DNA of 64,000 nucleotides from Planctomycetota bacterium (GCA_013112555.1 JABFGK010000002.1:1-64000), one strand, 5' to 3'. Counted from the stretch's first letter, positions 55,672 through 64,000 are shown. The notes: generated by a model from the sequence alone, not told the origin. Made by a program: numbers and translations.

Positions 55672-56705
55672 AACGGATAACAGCATTTCTCATGCCCCCT
55701 GCTGCTGCTGTGGCGGCTGCGACTGCACTCTCGCTGTGCTGCCTGTTCACCCCCACGCCGGCCCCTGCCCAGGAGAACCCGGCTACAGCGGGTGAGCTTG
55801 ATCTGGCCGTCATGGGCGAACAGATTGACATCATGCGGCTCGTGTTGACTCGCTCGATCAATGAGCAGTATGCCGGCATGCTCAAGAAGGTGGCCGATGA
55901 GGCTGAGCGTGCCCGGCGCAAGGCACTCGGGCAACAGGACGAAGGGGAGACGGATCCCAGCGACAAATCGGCCGCCGAGGCACCCCCCGACTCCTCCGAG
56001 TATCTGCGGTATCTCTCGCAGACGGGCCAGTCGAGCGATTCGTATGTGACCTACTACGGGAATGACTTATGGTCGACCGGTGTCCCATCTGTCTCGACGC
56101 TGTACGGCTCCCAGTACACCTCGCATACTCGCGGGTTTTACACAACCGGATTCGGCGTCTTTTTCACAACCGAGGTCAGCACGCCGACGGTCATGGTCAT
56201 TGAGAATCGTGACTCGACGGAGCAGGTCGAACCGGATGAATGGGACCGGGCAGCTCGGGAAGTCCAGGGACGCGGCAGCGGCGGCTACAGTGCCCCCTCC
56301 GTGTTCGGCGAGACCGATCGTACCAAGACGATTCGGAAGTGGCAGATTGCAGATGAATACGTGGATGCAGGGGTCGATGCGATCATCGCAGCCTTGCAGG
56401 AATACGGACTGCGCCTTGATCAACTGCCGGGGAATGAGACGATTGCCGTCGGCCTCCGGTTCGAGCCTGGGCTGACGCTGCCGGTCATGACCGATAACGA
56501 GACGACCGCACCGGAACCCACGACGCAGTCCGGGGCTGCCCCCAATGCCCTGCGTGCCTATGTCGTCAGCAGCATGGGATCAGTGCAGCGGGCGAGCGTG
56601 CGGCATGTGGTCATTCAGATTGCCAAGTCGGATCTGAGCCGCTTCCAGTCCGGGCAGCTGGATCGCGAAGGACTGCGAAGCCGCGTGACGGTCACTGAGT
56701 ATTAA
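55668..56705 (+). CDS. Secreted protein of the sigma/anti-sigma operon
   Basis: 345 aa, no named family. Signal peptide AAAVAAATALSLCCLF (about 10-28) with PAPAQ after it. A charged helical segment (RSINEQYAGMLKKVADEAER with ARRKALG) is followed by a Ser/Tyr-rich middle (DSYVTYYGNDLWSTG, GSQYTSHTRGFYTTGFGVFF) and a C-terminal mixed region (ALRAYVVSSMGSVQRASVRH and SRVTVTEY). Start overlaps the anti-sigma stop. It ends at a terminator. Possibly the signal-input or an effector of this stress circuit; that is inference from operon position. Confidence 0.75.
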   Translation: MKRITAFLMPPAAAVAAATALSLCCLFTPTPAPAQENPATAGELDLAVMGEQIDIMRLVLTRSINEQYAGMLKKVADEAERARRKALGQQDEGETDPSDKSAAEAPPDSSEYLRYLSQTGQSSDSYVTYYGNDLWSTGVPSVSTLYGSQYTSHTRGFYTTGFGVFFTTEVSTPTVMVIENRDSTEQVEPDEWDRAAREVQGRGSGGYSAPSVFGETDRTKTIRKWQIADEYVDAGVDAIIAALQEYGLRLDQLPGNETIAVGLRFEPGLTLPVMTDNETTAPEPTTQSGAAPNALRAYVVSSMGSVQRASVRHVVIQIAKSDLSRFQSGQLDREGLRSRVTVTEY

Positions 56706-56735
56706 CGGACACGGCATCGGGTACGGTCAGACAGA

Positions 56736-56776
56736 GGGAACAGGGGTGCGCTTCGGCGTGCCCCTTGTTCCTTTTT
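56736..56776 (+). terminator. Rho-independent terminator of the sigma operon
   Basis: Stem GGAACAGGGGTGCGC, loop TTCG, and an opposite arm GCGTGCCCCTTGTTCC with one bulge, followed by TTTTT. Confidence 0.85.
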
Positions 56777-57151
56777 GAGTGACTTGGCCTCATCCAGCGA
56801 CGTAGCCTGCCCCGTGGGCATGGGCAGCCGGCAACGCGGGTGCGCAATGCGAATGTAAGGTGGGCCGAAGGGATCATCACTGTGCCGCGTCGGAAGGTGA
56901 CCCCCTTCCCGCACATTCCCCGAGTGAACATGTGGGAGGGAGGAATAGAAGATGGAATCCCGCGTGCGCGGGAATGGCAGAGGAGGGGGGGGATGCCGGA
57001 GAGGAAAGTAGGCCGGATCAACGCTGCTTTGAGCGGAAGATCCGGCAGGGAAGCTGTCACCCGACACGGGTTCTCCCTCGCTGCGCTCGGGGTAACCCGT
57101 GGCACCCAACGCCGGGATGACGGAGGTGGAGAAGGAATGACGGAAGGGAGC

Positions 57152-57175
57152 GGGCACGCCGCAGCGTGCCCCTAC
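57152..57175 (+). repeat. Family C hairpin repeat
   Basis: GGGCACGC and GCGTGCCC arms with CGCA loop, then CTAC; 23 of 24 bases match 14632-14656. Confidence 0.8.
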
Positions 57176-57283
57176 GGAAGGGGAGCGTGAGATACACGGG
57201 TGGTCCTCGTCGCTGCCCCGACTCGTACCATCCGTGCCACCCTCGGGGGGGTAGAAAATGGGCCGGCCCCCGCCATGTCGCTT

Positions 57284-57769
57284 TTAGACCCAGACCTGGC
57301 AGATCAGGGCCGGCTCTTTGACTTTTCCGGTGAACATTCCGATGGTGGTGGAGATGAATTTGACTTCGCATTCGGGGTGGTCGGCAAGCCATTCATTGAT
57401 GACGCGGTCCATATAGGCCAGGGACTCATCGCTGAGTTTGGAGTGGAAGGTGCGGACATGGGTGGCCCCGGACCCGTCGGCGTTGGGCTCTCGCAGCCAG
57501 GCTTCTGAGTGCCTGGAGTCTTTGACAAAGGCCCGGATTTTTTTGCTGCCGGCCACGGACTGGATGCCGCCGGCTGCGGGGCCCTGCTCGGGTGGGGGTT
57601 CGGGCGACTCCTGTTGGGGTGGGAGGCCGGGCTCTGATGGTGCCGACTCATCGTCGGAGGGTGAGGCCTCATCCGAGGGGCCGAAGGAGCCAATTGATGG
57701 GTTGTTGAAGCGAATCTTCGGCTTCTGCTGTGACTGGTCGTTGTCCTGGTCCTGATCGAAATCCGGCAT
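57284..57769 (-). CDS. Hypothetical protein with acidic/Pro-rich N-terminus
   Basis: 161 aa, not recognised. The first 65 residues are Asp/Ser/Pro/Gln-rich and probably disordered (DFDQDQDNDQSQQKPKIRFN; PQQESPEPPPEQGP). The rest looks folded: IRAFVKDSRHSEAWLREPNA, THVRTFHSKLSDESLAYMDR, VINEWLADHPECEVKFISTT and KVKEPALICQVWV. AGGAG lies upstream of ATG 57769. No signal or membrane segment. Confidence 0.7.
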   Translation of the reverse strand: MPDFDQDQDNDQSQQKPKIRFNNPSIGSFGPSDEASPSDDESAPSEPGLPPQQESPEPPPEQGPAAGGIQSVAGSKKIRAFVKDSRHSEAWLREPNADGSGATHVRTFHSKLSDESLAYMDRVINEWLADHPECEVKFISTTIGMFTGKVKEPALICQVWV

Positions 57770-58126
57770 GGGGACCGCTCCTTGCGTGTGTCAGAAGACG
57801 GGTTTTTCTGTCAGATTCAAACGCGCTCATAGCCGGCCGGCCTGTGAGAGGCTGAGACGTCGGCCGACTGATGATACGCAGCCCACGGGGGTGGGCTGGG
57901 GGTGATCCGGGAATGGTCGGGTGAAGGGCAGATGTGGTTTTGTGTGGAAATACGGGCATGATGCGGCCAATAATGGCTCAAGCGATCCGGGAGCAGGCAG
58001 CGCACCCGGATTTTTGCATCGCTGATCTGTATCATCGACGACGAAGCACATGATTGGGTTCGTGTGACGACCGGGGCTGCGGATGGCTCCCCGTGCAGTC
58101 TGTCACGGGATTGAGGAGCGGTTTTG
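57770..58126 (+). other. Divergent intergenic region before fabI
   Basis: 357 bp, no gene. It must carry fabI and hypothetical-gene promoters. No operator palindrome stands out. The last 20 bp hold GAGGAGCGG, the fabI ribosome site. Confidence 0.5.
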
Positions 58127-58915
58127 ATGGGTGTCATGACGGGTAAGAGCGGACTCGTGATTGGGGTCGCCAACGATCGCAGTTACGCCTGGTACATTGC
58201 CAAGAGCCTGGCGGCTCAGGGTGCGAAGATGATGTTCACCCATCTGCCGGGGGACAAAATGGCCCGCCGAGTGCAGTTGGCACTCGATGCAATGGAGCTG
58301 GAGGACAAGGACCCGTGGCTGCGGCCGCTGGATGCGACCAACGAGGATCAGATTGCTGAGGTTTTTGCTGAGGCAGCCGAGGCTGCGGGCGGTAAGCTCG
58401 ATTACCTGGTGCATTCGATCGCATTTGCAGACCGGCAGTTTCTCGAGATCGGTCGGTTCATGCAGACGACGCGTGAAGCGTTCTTGCAGGCGATTGAGGT
58501 CAGTGCCTACACGTTGCTGAGCATGTCACGGGCGGCCCGGCCACACATGAAGGGCAGCGGGTCGATTCTGGCAATGTCGTACTACGGGGCTGAGAAGGTG
58601 GTTCCGGGCTACAACGTGATGGGTGTTGCCAAGGCGACGCTCGAGGCCACGTGTCGATATCTGGCACTGGAGATGGGGCGTGATGGGGTTCGGGTAAACG
58701 TGATTTCCGGCGGGCCGCTGCGGACGCTGTCGGCCATGGGGGTCGGTGGTTTCGGGCAGATGCTAGATCTGGTGGCAGAGCGTTCACCGCTTGGTCGGAA
58801 CATTGAGGGCACAGAGGTCGGCGATGCAGCGGTGTGGCTGCTGTCTGATCTTGGGACCGGTGTGACGGGGCAGACGATTTACGTCGATTCCGGCTATAGC
58901 ATCATGGGCATGTGA
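58127..58915 (+). CDS. fabI: Enoyl-[acyl-carrier-protein] reductase (NADH) FabI
   Basis: 262 aa short-chain reductase that reduces the enoyl-ACP double bond in fatty acid elongation. Cofactor region LVIGVANDRSYAWYIAKSLA; active-site pair in SYYGAEKVVPGYNVMGVAKA, with Tyr about 152/162 and Lys about 169 (Y-x6-K); C-terminal substrate loop GGPLRTLSAMGVGGFGQML and RNIEGTEVGDAAVWLLSDLG ending YVDSGYSIMGM. ATG 58127 has GAGGAG ahead; a TTG three bases earlier is not needed. It is a single gene before DUF1294. Confidence 0.95.
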   Translation: MGVMTGKSGLVIGVANDRSYAWYIAKSLAAQGAKMMFTHLPGDKMARRVQLALDAMELEDKDPWLRPLDATNEDQIAEVFAEAAEAAGGKLDYLVHSIAFADRQFLEIGRFMQTTREAFLQAIEVSAYTLLSMSRAARPHMKGSGSILAMSYYGAEKVVPGYNVMGVAKATLEATCRYLALEMGRDGVRVNVISGGPLRTLSAMGVGGFGQMLDLVAERSPLGRNIEGTEVGDAAVWLLSDLGTGVTGQTIYVDSGYSIMGM

Positions 58916-58987
58916 GTGATGCCGGTCCGTGTTTTCGACTTGACCTGTGTCGTGTGACCGAGGAATCAGCGGGGATAGGGTGCTGGG

Positions 58988-59395
58988 ATGAAATCACCCA
59001 AAATAGTCTGGTCGGCAGGACTGACGATCGGAGCGATCGTTGTCGTGGTCGTTTTGAAGATGACGCTTCTGGGCTCGTATCCCTGGTGGTTGTTGTGGGT
59101 GGCGGTTATCAACCTTGTGACGGCATGCGCGTTTGTGATTGACAAGGAGATCGCGGTTCGGGTTGCTGATCGGCCGCCGGCTGAGCGGGGTCGTGCCCGG
59201 ATTCCAGAGTTTGCGCTATTGTGGCTGTCGTTGATCGGTGGGACGGTCGGGGCGTTGGTAGCCATGCTGGGTCGTCGACACAAAACAATGGACCGTGAGT
59301 TCCTGCTTCGCTATGGGATGATCGTCGTGCTGCACGCACTGGCAGTCGGATTCGGCGTGGCATATATGGTGTTTGCTGGGGGTGGTGAAGGGTGA
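58988..59395 (+). CDS. DUF1294 family membrane protein
   Basis: 135 aa, about three membrane helices: IVWSAGLTIGAIVVVVVLKM (about 6-25), SYPWWLLWVAVINLVTACAF (about 29-48), and IVVLHALAVGFGVAYMVFA near the C-terminus. The DUF1294 signature is visible: FVIDKEIAVR, RIPEFALLWLSLIGGTVGAL and RRHKTMDREFLLRYG. Function unknown, often fused to CSD domains elsewhere. It lies between fabI and mqnA, all plus strand; ATG 58988. Confidence 0.88.
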   Translation: MKSPKIVWSAGLTIGAIVVVVVLKMTLLGSYPWWLLWVAVINLVTACAFVIDKEIAVRVADRPPAERGRARIPEFALLWLSLIGGTVGALVAMLGRRHKTMDREFLLRYGMIVVLHALAVGFGVAYMVFAGGGEG

Positions 59396-59417
59396 GGGAG
59401 CAAGAGGAGACAGGTAC

Positions 59418-60254
59418 GTGCGTATTGGTGCGGTGGACTTTCTGAATACGTTGCCATTGATCGACGGGTTGGAGCACCTGTCAGACATTGAGCTGAAGCG
59501 GGCAGTGCCGAGTGCGTTGATCGGGGAGTTGCTGGCAGACCGAGTGGATATTGCATTGTGTTCGCTGATTGATTATCAGCGTTCGCCGGAGCCGTTGCGG
59601 ATTGTGCCGTGCGGTTTGCTTGGGTGTGCCGGCTCGACGATGACGGTGCGGCTGTTCAGCCAGGTGCCGATCGGTCGTATCACAGCGGTTCACTGTGATA
59701 CGGACAGTCATACGTCGGTGGCGTTATTGCGTGTGCTGCTGGATGAAGTGCATGGGTTGCAGCCGGCTCTGGTTCATTTTGATGCTCGGAATCGTCGCGT
59801 GGTTGAGACGGGTGAGGTGCTTCAGTGGCCGGAGACGATGTTATTGATTGGTGACAAGGTGGTGTCGGATTCGGCACCGGCGGTGCGGTACCCGTATCAG
59901 GCTGATCTGGGCGCTGAGTGGTTTGAGCACACCGGCTTACCGTTTGTGTTTGCTGCGTGGCTGGCCAAGCCTGGCAATACGGCAGCGGACGAGGCCGGCG
60001 TGATTCTTGATCGCCAGCGTCGGCACAACAATGAGCGACGAGACGGGATGATGGCTGCCCATGCCGCCCACCACGGCTGGCCTGTGGACTTGGCCCGAAT
60101 CTACGTTCACGAGATGATTACCTATGAGTGGACGGAAGCGGCGTACTTGGGCGCGATGCGTTTCTTTGAATCCGCATGCCGACTCGGGGTGATCGATGCG
60201 GTCCAGCCGCTGGAAGGCGTGCCGTGGTCGGATGAGGTTGGCTGTTCGTCCTGA
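59418..60254 (+). CDS. mqnA: Chorismate dehydratase MqnA
   Basis: First enzyme of futalosine-dependent menaquinone synthesis: removes water from chorismate to give 3-enolpyruvylbenzoate. About 278 aa from GTG 59418, which has GGAGAC upstream; a longer in-frame start at 59373 overlaps the DUF1294 end. Text: RIGAVDFLNTLPLIDGLEHL, AVPSALIGELLADRVDIALC, SLIDYQRSPEPLRIVPCGLL, GCAGSTMTVRLFSQVPIGRI, DTDSHTSVALLRVLLDEVHG, LLIGDKVVSD and TGLPFVFAAWLAKPGN, all as in MqnA. Other mqn genes are not nearby. Fits a menaquinone-using respiratory chain with the cytochromes and NuoA. Confidence 0.93.
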   Translation: MRIGAVDFLNTLPLIDGLEHLSDIELKRAVPSALIGELLADRVDIALCSLIDYQRSPEPLRIVPCGLLGCAGSTMTVRLFSQVPIGRITAVHCDTDSHTSVALLRVLLDEVHGLQPALVHFDARNRRVVETGEVLQWPETMLLIGDKVVSDSAPAVRYPYQADLGAEWFEHTGLPFVFAAWLAKPGNTAADEAGVILDRQRRHNNERRDGMMAAHAAHHGWPVDLARIYVHEMITYEWTEAAYLGAMRFFESACRLGVIDAVQPLEGVPWSDEVGCSS

Positions 60255-60293
60255 TATTCGTTTTGGGTGCCGCTTTAGTATGGGGGTTGTCGT

Positions 60294-61994
60294 GTGGCTC
60301 GTCCGCCGCGATTCAGTCATGAGTCTCTTGCAGATTTGCTCGATCAGTTGCGATATGCGCCGGCAGCGACGAAGCGGAAGCAGATGGAGCGGGCTGAGGC
60401 ATTGGTTGCGGAGATTGTCCCGGACCGCATGTATCCGCTGGAGTATGTCATATTCAGAGTGACCTCGTTTCGGCCGGAGCAATCGAGTGAACATGTTTTT
60501 TCAGGCACGGCACTGCTGGGCGACCTTGCTCGTTTCGTGGAGCGGCTGAGTAGTTCGCTGTTATTGCCCGTGGATGCCTACGAGCCGCGGCTGGCGCTGT
60601 CGCTGGAGGAGACGTGTGACCGTCTCGGGGTCGGGAAGACGACGATCCATCGATATCGGCAGCATGGGCTGGTGGCGCACACGGTGCGTGATGGTGACGG
60701 CCGGGGATCGCTCGTCTTCTTTGCGGATGCGGTTGAGCGTTTTGTGGAGCAGCACCGGGCATCGGTTACACGAGCCGGCCATTTCAGTCGGATAGACGCA
60801 CAGACCAAAGCGCACATGCTTCGGCGTGCTCAGCGGTATCGTGAGCGGCTCGGCTGGACCTTACAGAAGTCGGCCCGGCGTCTGGCTGCACGGTTCGGGC
60901 GCAGCGAGGAAGCAGTGCGCCTGCTACTGAAAAAGCACGATGCAGCGCATCCGAAGCAGGCGATTTTCCAGGTATCGGGGCGGCTTGATGAGCGGACGCG
61001 GCGGCTGATTGTGCGGGCCATGGGTCATGGTGTATCGGCCGGTGAGATTGCCGACCACGCCGGCCGGAGTCGACACACTGTGTACCGTGTGTGGAATGCG
61101 TTTCGGGCTGCGCGGCTTCAGTCATACGAGTTGCCATCGGTGGTATTGCCGACTTTTGATCTGGAGGGGGCGGCTGACGTGCTGCTCTCACCGTCCCGAG
61201 TCACTGATGAGATGGGTTTTCGTGAGGGGGCGCTCGGCGGCGACGTGATGACCTGGCATGCAGACGTGATGCAAACTGAGTCACCGGATGATGAAAGAGA
61301 GTTGACGGCTTTTGGTGCGCTGTTTTACTTATGTTATGAAGTCGGGCGGCAGCGGGCTGCGTTTGCTGACACCGGGAAGCGGCGCGGAGTCAGCGCAGGG
61401 TTGCTCAATGAGTTGGAAACGCAGTTGCTGTGGGCCGGGCGGATCAAGCATGGCCTGGTGGAGCGGTATCTGAGGCCGGCACTGGTTGTGGTTGAGCAGC
61501 ATCTTGGAGGACCGCTCACGGGGCGCGGCCGCAGTGAAGTGATCGGGCTTCATCACTTGATGATCCAGACGATCAGTTCGGCGGTCGACACCTATCACCC
61601 CGAGCGAGGCCAGCACTTTACCGCCTATATGAGTTTTCAGATGGCCCGGGCACTGGCACAGGTTGAGGGTTTGTCGGACGCATCGGATCGCGCATCGGCC
61701 CGCGCTCGTCGTGCCGGCGGATCATTAATACTCCCGGACGCCGTCACATTGATCGGCTCGTGGTATGTTGACATGGACTTGCCACGGAGCCTGAGGGAGC
61801 AGGTCGTACACCTGGAGGATGAGCAACAGCGGCTCGTGATCACCGGGATGTACGGGTTGGATGGCAAGCGACCGAGGACGCACGGCGAGTTGGCACATAT
61901 GTCTGATGCGTTGCCTTCAACGGTGGCCCAGGTGGCAGCCGCGGCCACACGGGCTGAGCGTGAGTTGCGGAGGTTGCGGCGAATGAAGCAGTGA
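60294..61994 (+). CDS. Sigma-70-like regulator with three helix-turn-helix domains
   Basis: 566 aa, GTG start. HTH 1 at about 100-130: LSLEETCDRLGVGKTTIHRY, MerR-like. HTH 2 at about 185-215: TLQKSARRLAARFGRSEEAV. HTH 3 at about 240-265: GVSAGEIADHAGRSRHTVYR. From about 370 it resembles sigma-70 region 2: LLNELETQLLWAGRIKHGLV, VVVEQHLGG, then HLMIQTISSAVDTYHPERGQ and HFTAYMSFQMARALAQ, close to the DPERGxRFSTYA signature. The end (LVITGMYGLDGKRPRTHGEL with ALPSTVAQVAAAA) is region-4-like. A DNA-binding transcription factor that may recruit or replace sigma. Directly downstream of mqnA by 39 bp. Confidence 0.75.
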   Translation: MARPPRFSHESLADLLDQLRYAPAATKRKQMERAEALVAEIVPDRMYPLEYVIFRVTSFRPEQSSEHVFSGTALLGDLARFVERLSSSLLLPVDAYEPRLALSLEETCDRLGVGKTTIHRYRQHGLVAHTVRDGDGRGSLVFFADAVERFVEQHRASVTRAGHFSRIDAQTKAHMLRRAQRYRERLGWTLQKSARRLAARFGRSEEAVRLLLKKHDAAHPKQAIFQVSGRLDERTRRLIVRAMGHGVSAGEIADHAGRSRHTVYRVWNAFRAARLQSYELPSVVLPTFDLEGAADVLLSPSRVTDEMGFREGALGGDVMTWHADVMQTESPDDERELTAFGALFYLCYEVGRQRAAFADTGKRRGVSAGLLNELETQLLWAGRIKHGLVERYLRPALVVVEQHLGGPLTGRGRSEVIGLHHLMIQTISSAVDTYHPERGQHFTAYMSFQMARALAQVEGLSDASDRASARARRAGGSLILPDAVTLIGSWYVDMDLPRSLREQVVHLEDEQQRLVITGMYGLDGKRPRTHGELAHMSDALPSTVAQVAAAATRAERELRRLRRMKQ

Positions 61995-62082
61995 GGATGG
62001 CGCGGGGATGCAGTCCGGCCTGCGCCGGAGTGCCGGCAAGGTGAGATCCCGGGCACTGCGATTGGTGACGGTTCCGGATTAC

Positions 62083-63582
62083 TTACGATTCCGGGGGGGC
62101 CTGGTCCTCTTCGTGGATTGATTCGACGGCATATCCGCCGGCAGCACGGTCACGAACGTAGAGAATCCCGAAGACGATCATGATCAGAATTGAGAACGGT
62201 GCGACGAAGCGGAACGAGATTCGGCCGCCGTAGTTGTCGGCCGGGTTCAGGATGGCGTTGACTTCATCAACGACCGCATCGGCATCGCCGCCGGGGTTAT
62301 TGGAGATGGCGGATCGCAGCGCTGTGGTGTCCTGGGCATCAATGGTCGGGTCCGACAGCGCAGTCTGAGCCGCCGTCACTGCCGCTTGTGCTTCCTCCTT
62401 GACAATGTCGGGCTTGTCTGCCGCAGCCTGCGGATAGACCTCGATGACCTTGGTGAGCACGGCGTTGGTGGCAGTCGAATCCAGTTTTTCCAGCAAGTAC
62501 TTGTCGGCCACATGTCCCATCTGAGGCGAGGTGACAAGGCCGACGGCCAGCATGCCGATGCCGCCCGTCAGGGCCAGCCCGAGGGCGCCGCTTCGTGGGA
62601 CGCGTTCAGAGACGACTCCGAGCATGGTCGGCCAGAAGTAGCAGACACCGACGGCAAAGACGGTGGCAGAGGCAAAGGCCATCGCGGTCGTCTGCGAGAA
62701 ACTCAACCAACAGAGCCCGATGCCGGCCAGGATGGCCGAGGTGACGAGAATGCCAGTTGGTGAGAGTCTGTGAACGACCGGCCCGGCAAAGAAACGGAGC
62801 ACCGCCATGATGAAGTTGATATACGCCAGGACGAGTGCGCCGGCGATCCCACCTGCGCCCAGCACCGCTATGACCCAGCGGTTGGGGCCCAGTTCGAGTG
62901 AGGCGGTGATGCACATGCACAGCAGGAGGACGATGAACAGTGGACGAACAGCCGCCTTGATCATCTGTTCAAAGGAAACGCCGGATTGGACTCGCTCCGT
63001 CGCAGGAAACTTCTGCCCGGCAAAGAGGAACGCGTACACAACGGTCGGCACGATGATCAGACCCAGCTTGATCCGCCAGTCATTGATGGCCGGGTTGGAC
63101 ATGAGCTCACTCACCTGGCCCATGCCATAGCAGAGCAGGCTGCCGATGACAATCCCGCCGGGGAACCAGACATGAAACTGATTGAGTTTTCGCGTTTTCT
63201 GGTCCGGATACAGCGTGGCAACCAAGGGATTGCACACAGCCTCGACCGTACCGTTGCCCATCGCGAGCACCAATGCACCTCCAAAGAGCATGTAGAAAGC
63301 AGCCTCGCCGCGAGAGAAGATCATGATCAGCGGTCCGGCAACGTGGCAGATCATGGCAAAGCGCATCAGATTTCTCATCCCGAGCGCGTCGACCAGCGGC
63401 CCGAGGACGAAGATCGAGATGGTGAAGCCCCACAAGGCCGCACCCCCAACATAGCCGATCTGCTCATTGCTCAGTACAAATTGATCTTTCAGCGGGCCCA
63501 TGACATCACCGATGACGGCAAAGGCGACCGACGTCGAAATGAGCGAAAAGCAACTGCCGATGAACAAGCGCTTGTGGTTCAT
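62083..63582 (-). CDS. Major facilitator superfamily transporter with large C-terminal loop
   Basis: 499 aa, 12 predicted helices. Resembles nucleoside/sugar MFS permeases: GDVMGPLKDQFVLSNEQIGY, GFTISIFVLGPLVDALGMRN (inter-helix motif), AMGNGTVEAVCNPLVATLYP, LNQFHVWFPGGIVIGSLLCY and RFFAGPVVHRLSPTGILVTS. Between the last two helices lies a ~95-residue polar insert of Ala/Asp/Thr (YLLEKLDSTATNAVLTKVIE to NAILNPADNYGG), likely extracytoplasmic. Substrate not identifiable. Single gene; start ATG 63582. Confidence 0.85.
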   Translation of the reverse strand: MNHKRLFIGSCFSLISTSVAFAVIGDVMGPLKDQFVLSNEQIGYVGGAALWGFTISIFVLGPLVDALGMRNLMRFAMICHVAGPLIMIFSRGEAAFYMLFGGALVLAMGNGTVEAVCNPLVATLYPDQKTRKLNQFHVWFPGGIVIGSLLCYGMGQVSELMSNPAINDWRIKLGLIIVPTVVYAFLFAGQKFPATERVQSGVSFEQMIKAAVRPLFIVLLLCMCITASLELGPNRWVIAVLGAGGIAGALVLAYINFIMAVLRFFAGPVVHRLSPTGILVTSAILAGIGLCWLSFSQTTAMAFASATVFAVGVCYFWPTMLGVVSERVPRSGALGLALTGGIGMLAVGLVTSPQMGHVADKYLLEKLDSTATNAVLTKVIEVYPQAAADKPDIVKEEAQAAVTAAQTALSDPTIDAQDTTALRSAISNNPGGDADAVVDEVNAILNPADNYGGRISFRFVAPFSILIMIVFGILYVRDRAAGGYAVESIHEEDQAPPES

Positions 63583-63796
63583 GGGGTATCCCTCTTCGGA
63601 TGGAGGTGAGACAGTGTGACCGCGCGAGCCGGAAGTGAATACGCCGGTTCGTCATTGCTCAGAGCGATGATGACATCGAGCCGGGAACTTCGGGAATCCA
63701 TCCACCCAGGCTCCTGCAATGGTTACTGATTGACGGCATCATACCGGAGTCGGTCGGGCAGGTCTTTGTCTGACCTGATTTGGTGATGCTGGTCGA

Positions 63797-63822
63797 TCAG
63801 TCGGTCGGTCGGTCGGTCGGTG
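63797..63822 (+). repeat. GGTC tetranucleotide tandem repeat
   Basis: Five to six units in a row near the end of the window, in a region without a supported gene. Confidence 0.8.
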
Positions 63823-63924
63823 GGATAGTGGCGCGACGTGCCCAAGCCTTGAAGCCCTACTGTGCGGCCCCGGGCAATCCGTGAAGCGCCGGTACCGCGG
63901 CGGAGACGGGTGGGTGGAAGGAAG

Positions 63925-64000
63925 TCAGGTGTGCCACTGGTCGACGAAGGGAGCAAGGGACTTTTCAATTGTGTGCAGGTGGGCTTTGAAGCGGGCATGG
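63925..64000 (-). CDS. Possible C-terminus of a protein gene leaving the window
   Basis: One minus-strand frame open to the window edge reads ARFKAHLHTIEKSLAPFVDQ then WHT and a stop at 63925. The text looks like a helical protein tail, but only 25 residues are visible. The same stretch in other frames is less protein-like. Confidence 0.35.
   Translation of the reverse strand, partial: HARFKAHLHTIEKSLAPFVDQWHT

Larger units (their letters stand above)
56706..57283 (+). other. Repeat-rich intergenic region
   Basis: 578 bp, no gene seen. A terminator is at 56736-56776, and hairpin repeats are at 56957-56973 (TCCCGCG/CGCGGGA), 57066-57100 (ACGGGTT/AACCCGT) and 57152-57175 (family C). Confidence 0.6.

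Overview
The window looks like a piece of a Planctomycetota genome, most likely Phycisphaerae-like. The support is: five-plus secreted proteins built on the FTLIELL prepilin leader or on FG-GAP, HAF and PQQ-type propellers; two large multihaem c-type cytochromes; the futalosine-route menaquinone gene mqnA; a helix-turn-helix-rich sigma-like regulator; and many short hairpin repeats scattered between genes. No rRNA operon, CRISPR array or phage module is visible. The lineage call is inference from gene families.

1-5.9 kb: six co-directional genes (a barrel-like outer membrane protein, nadB, an unknown, two PfkB-type sugar kinases and gmhA between them) that can only be read by switching frame repeatedly. 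Conserved motifs survive across the switches, so these look more like single-base indels in the assembly than old decay. Isolated frameshifts of the same kind occur later in a phosphodiesterase gene, trpB and a UPF0158 gene. 6-19 kb: a pilin-like protein, a type I phosphodiesterase, a DUF4097-type lipoprotein, rnpA-yidD-DUF418, a zincin-like protein, a minus-strand tandem array of three related pilin-like proteins, and trpB.

19.8-30 kb: a seven-repeat FG-GAP secreted protein, then a five-gene plus-strand cluster (Cys-rich secreted protein, LolA-like protein, C39-like cysteine peptidase with a C-terminal membrane anchor, toroid-like lipoprotein, membrane protein) that is the best candidate for an undescribed processing or secretion system. 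Ankyrin, HEAT-like, UPF0158 and DUF1801 proteins follow. 30.5-36.5 kb: an arsR-arsM arsenic pair with a candidate operator, a membrane protein, a 12-CxnCH multihaem protein, a secreted nuclease and a GDSG protease-like protein.

36.5-48.4 kb is accessory-looking. It holds an IS5-family element with CTAG target duplications that splits a small gene, an FG-GAP protein, an M14 carboxypeptidase, a HAF-repeat protein, a PQQ-type propeller protein and a VOC protein that may be an old integron cassette. Four of these proteins share one C-terminal domain. Two diverged copies of a ~165-bp non-coding element lie in divergent intergenic regions, and a 102-bp direct repeat carries the 3' end of tRNA-Pro. 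48.5-64 kb is mostly housekeeping or respiratory: orphan nuoA, ahcY with a hairpin-rich leader, an octahaem-TPR protein divergent from an ECF sigma/anti-sigma/secreted-protein operon, fabI, DUF1294, mqnA, the sigma-like regulator and an MFS transporter.
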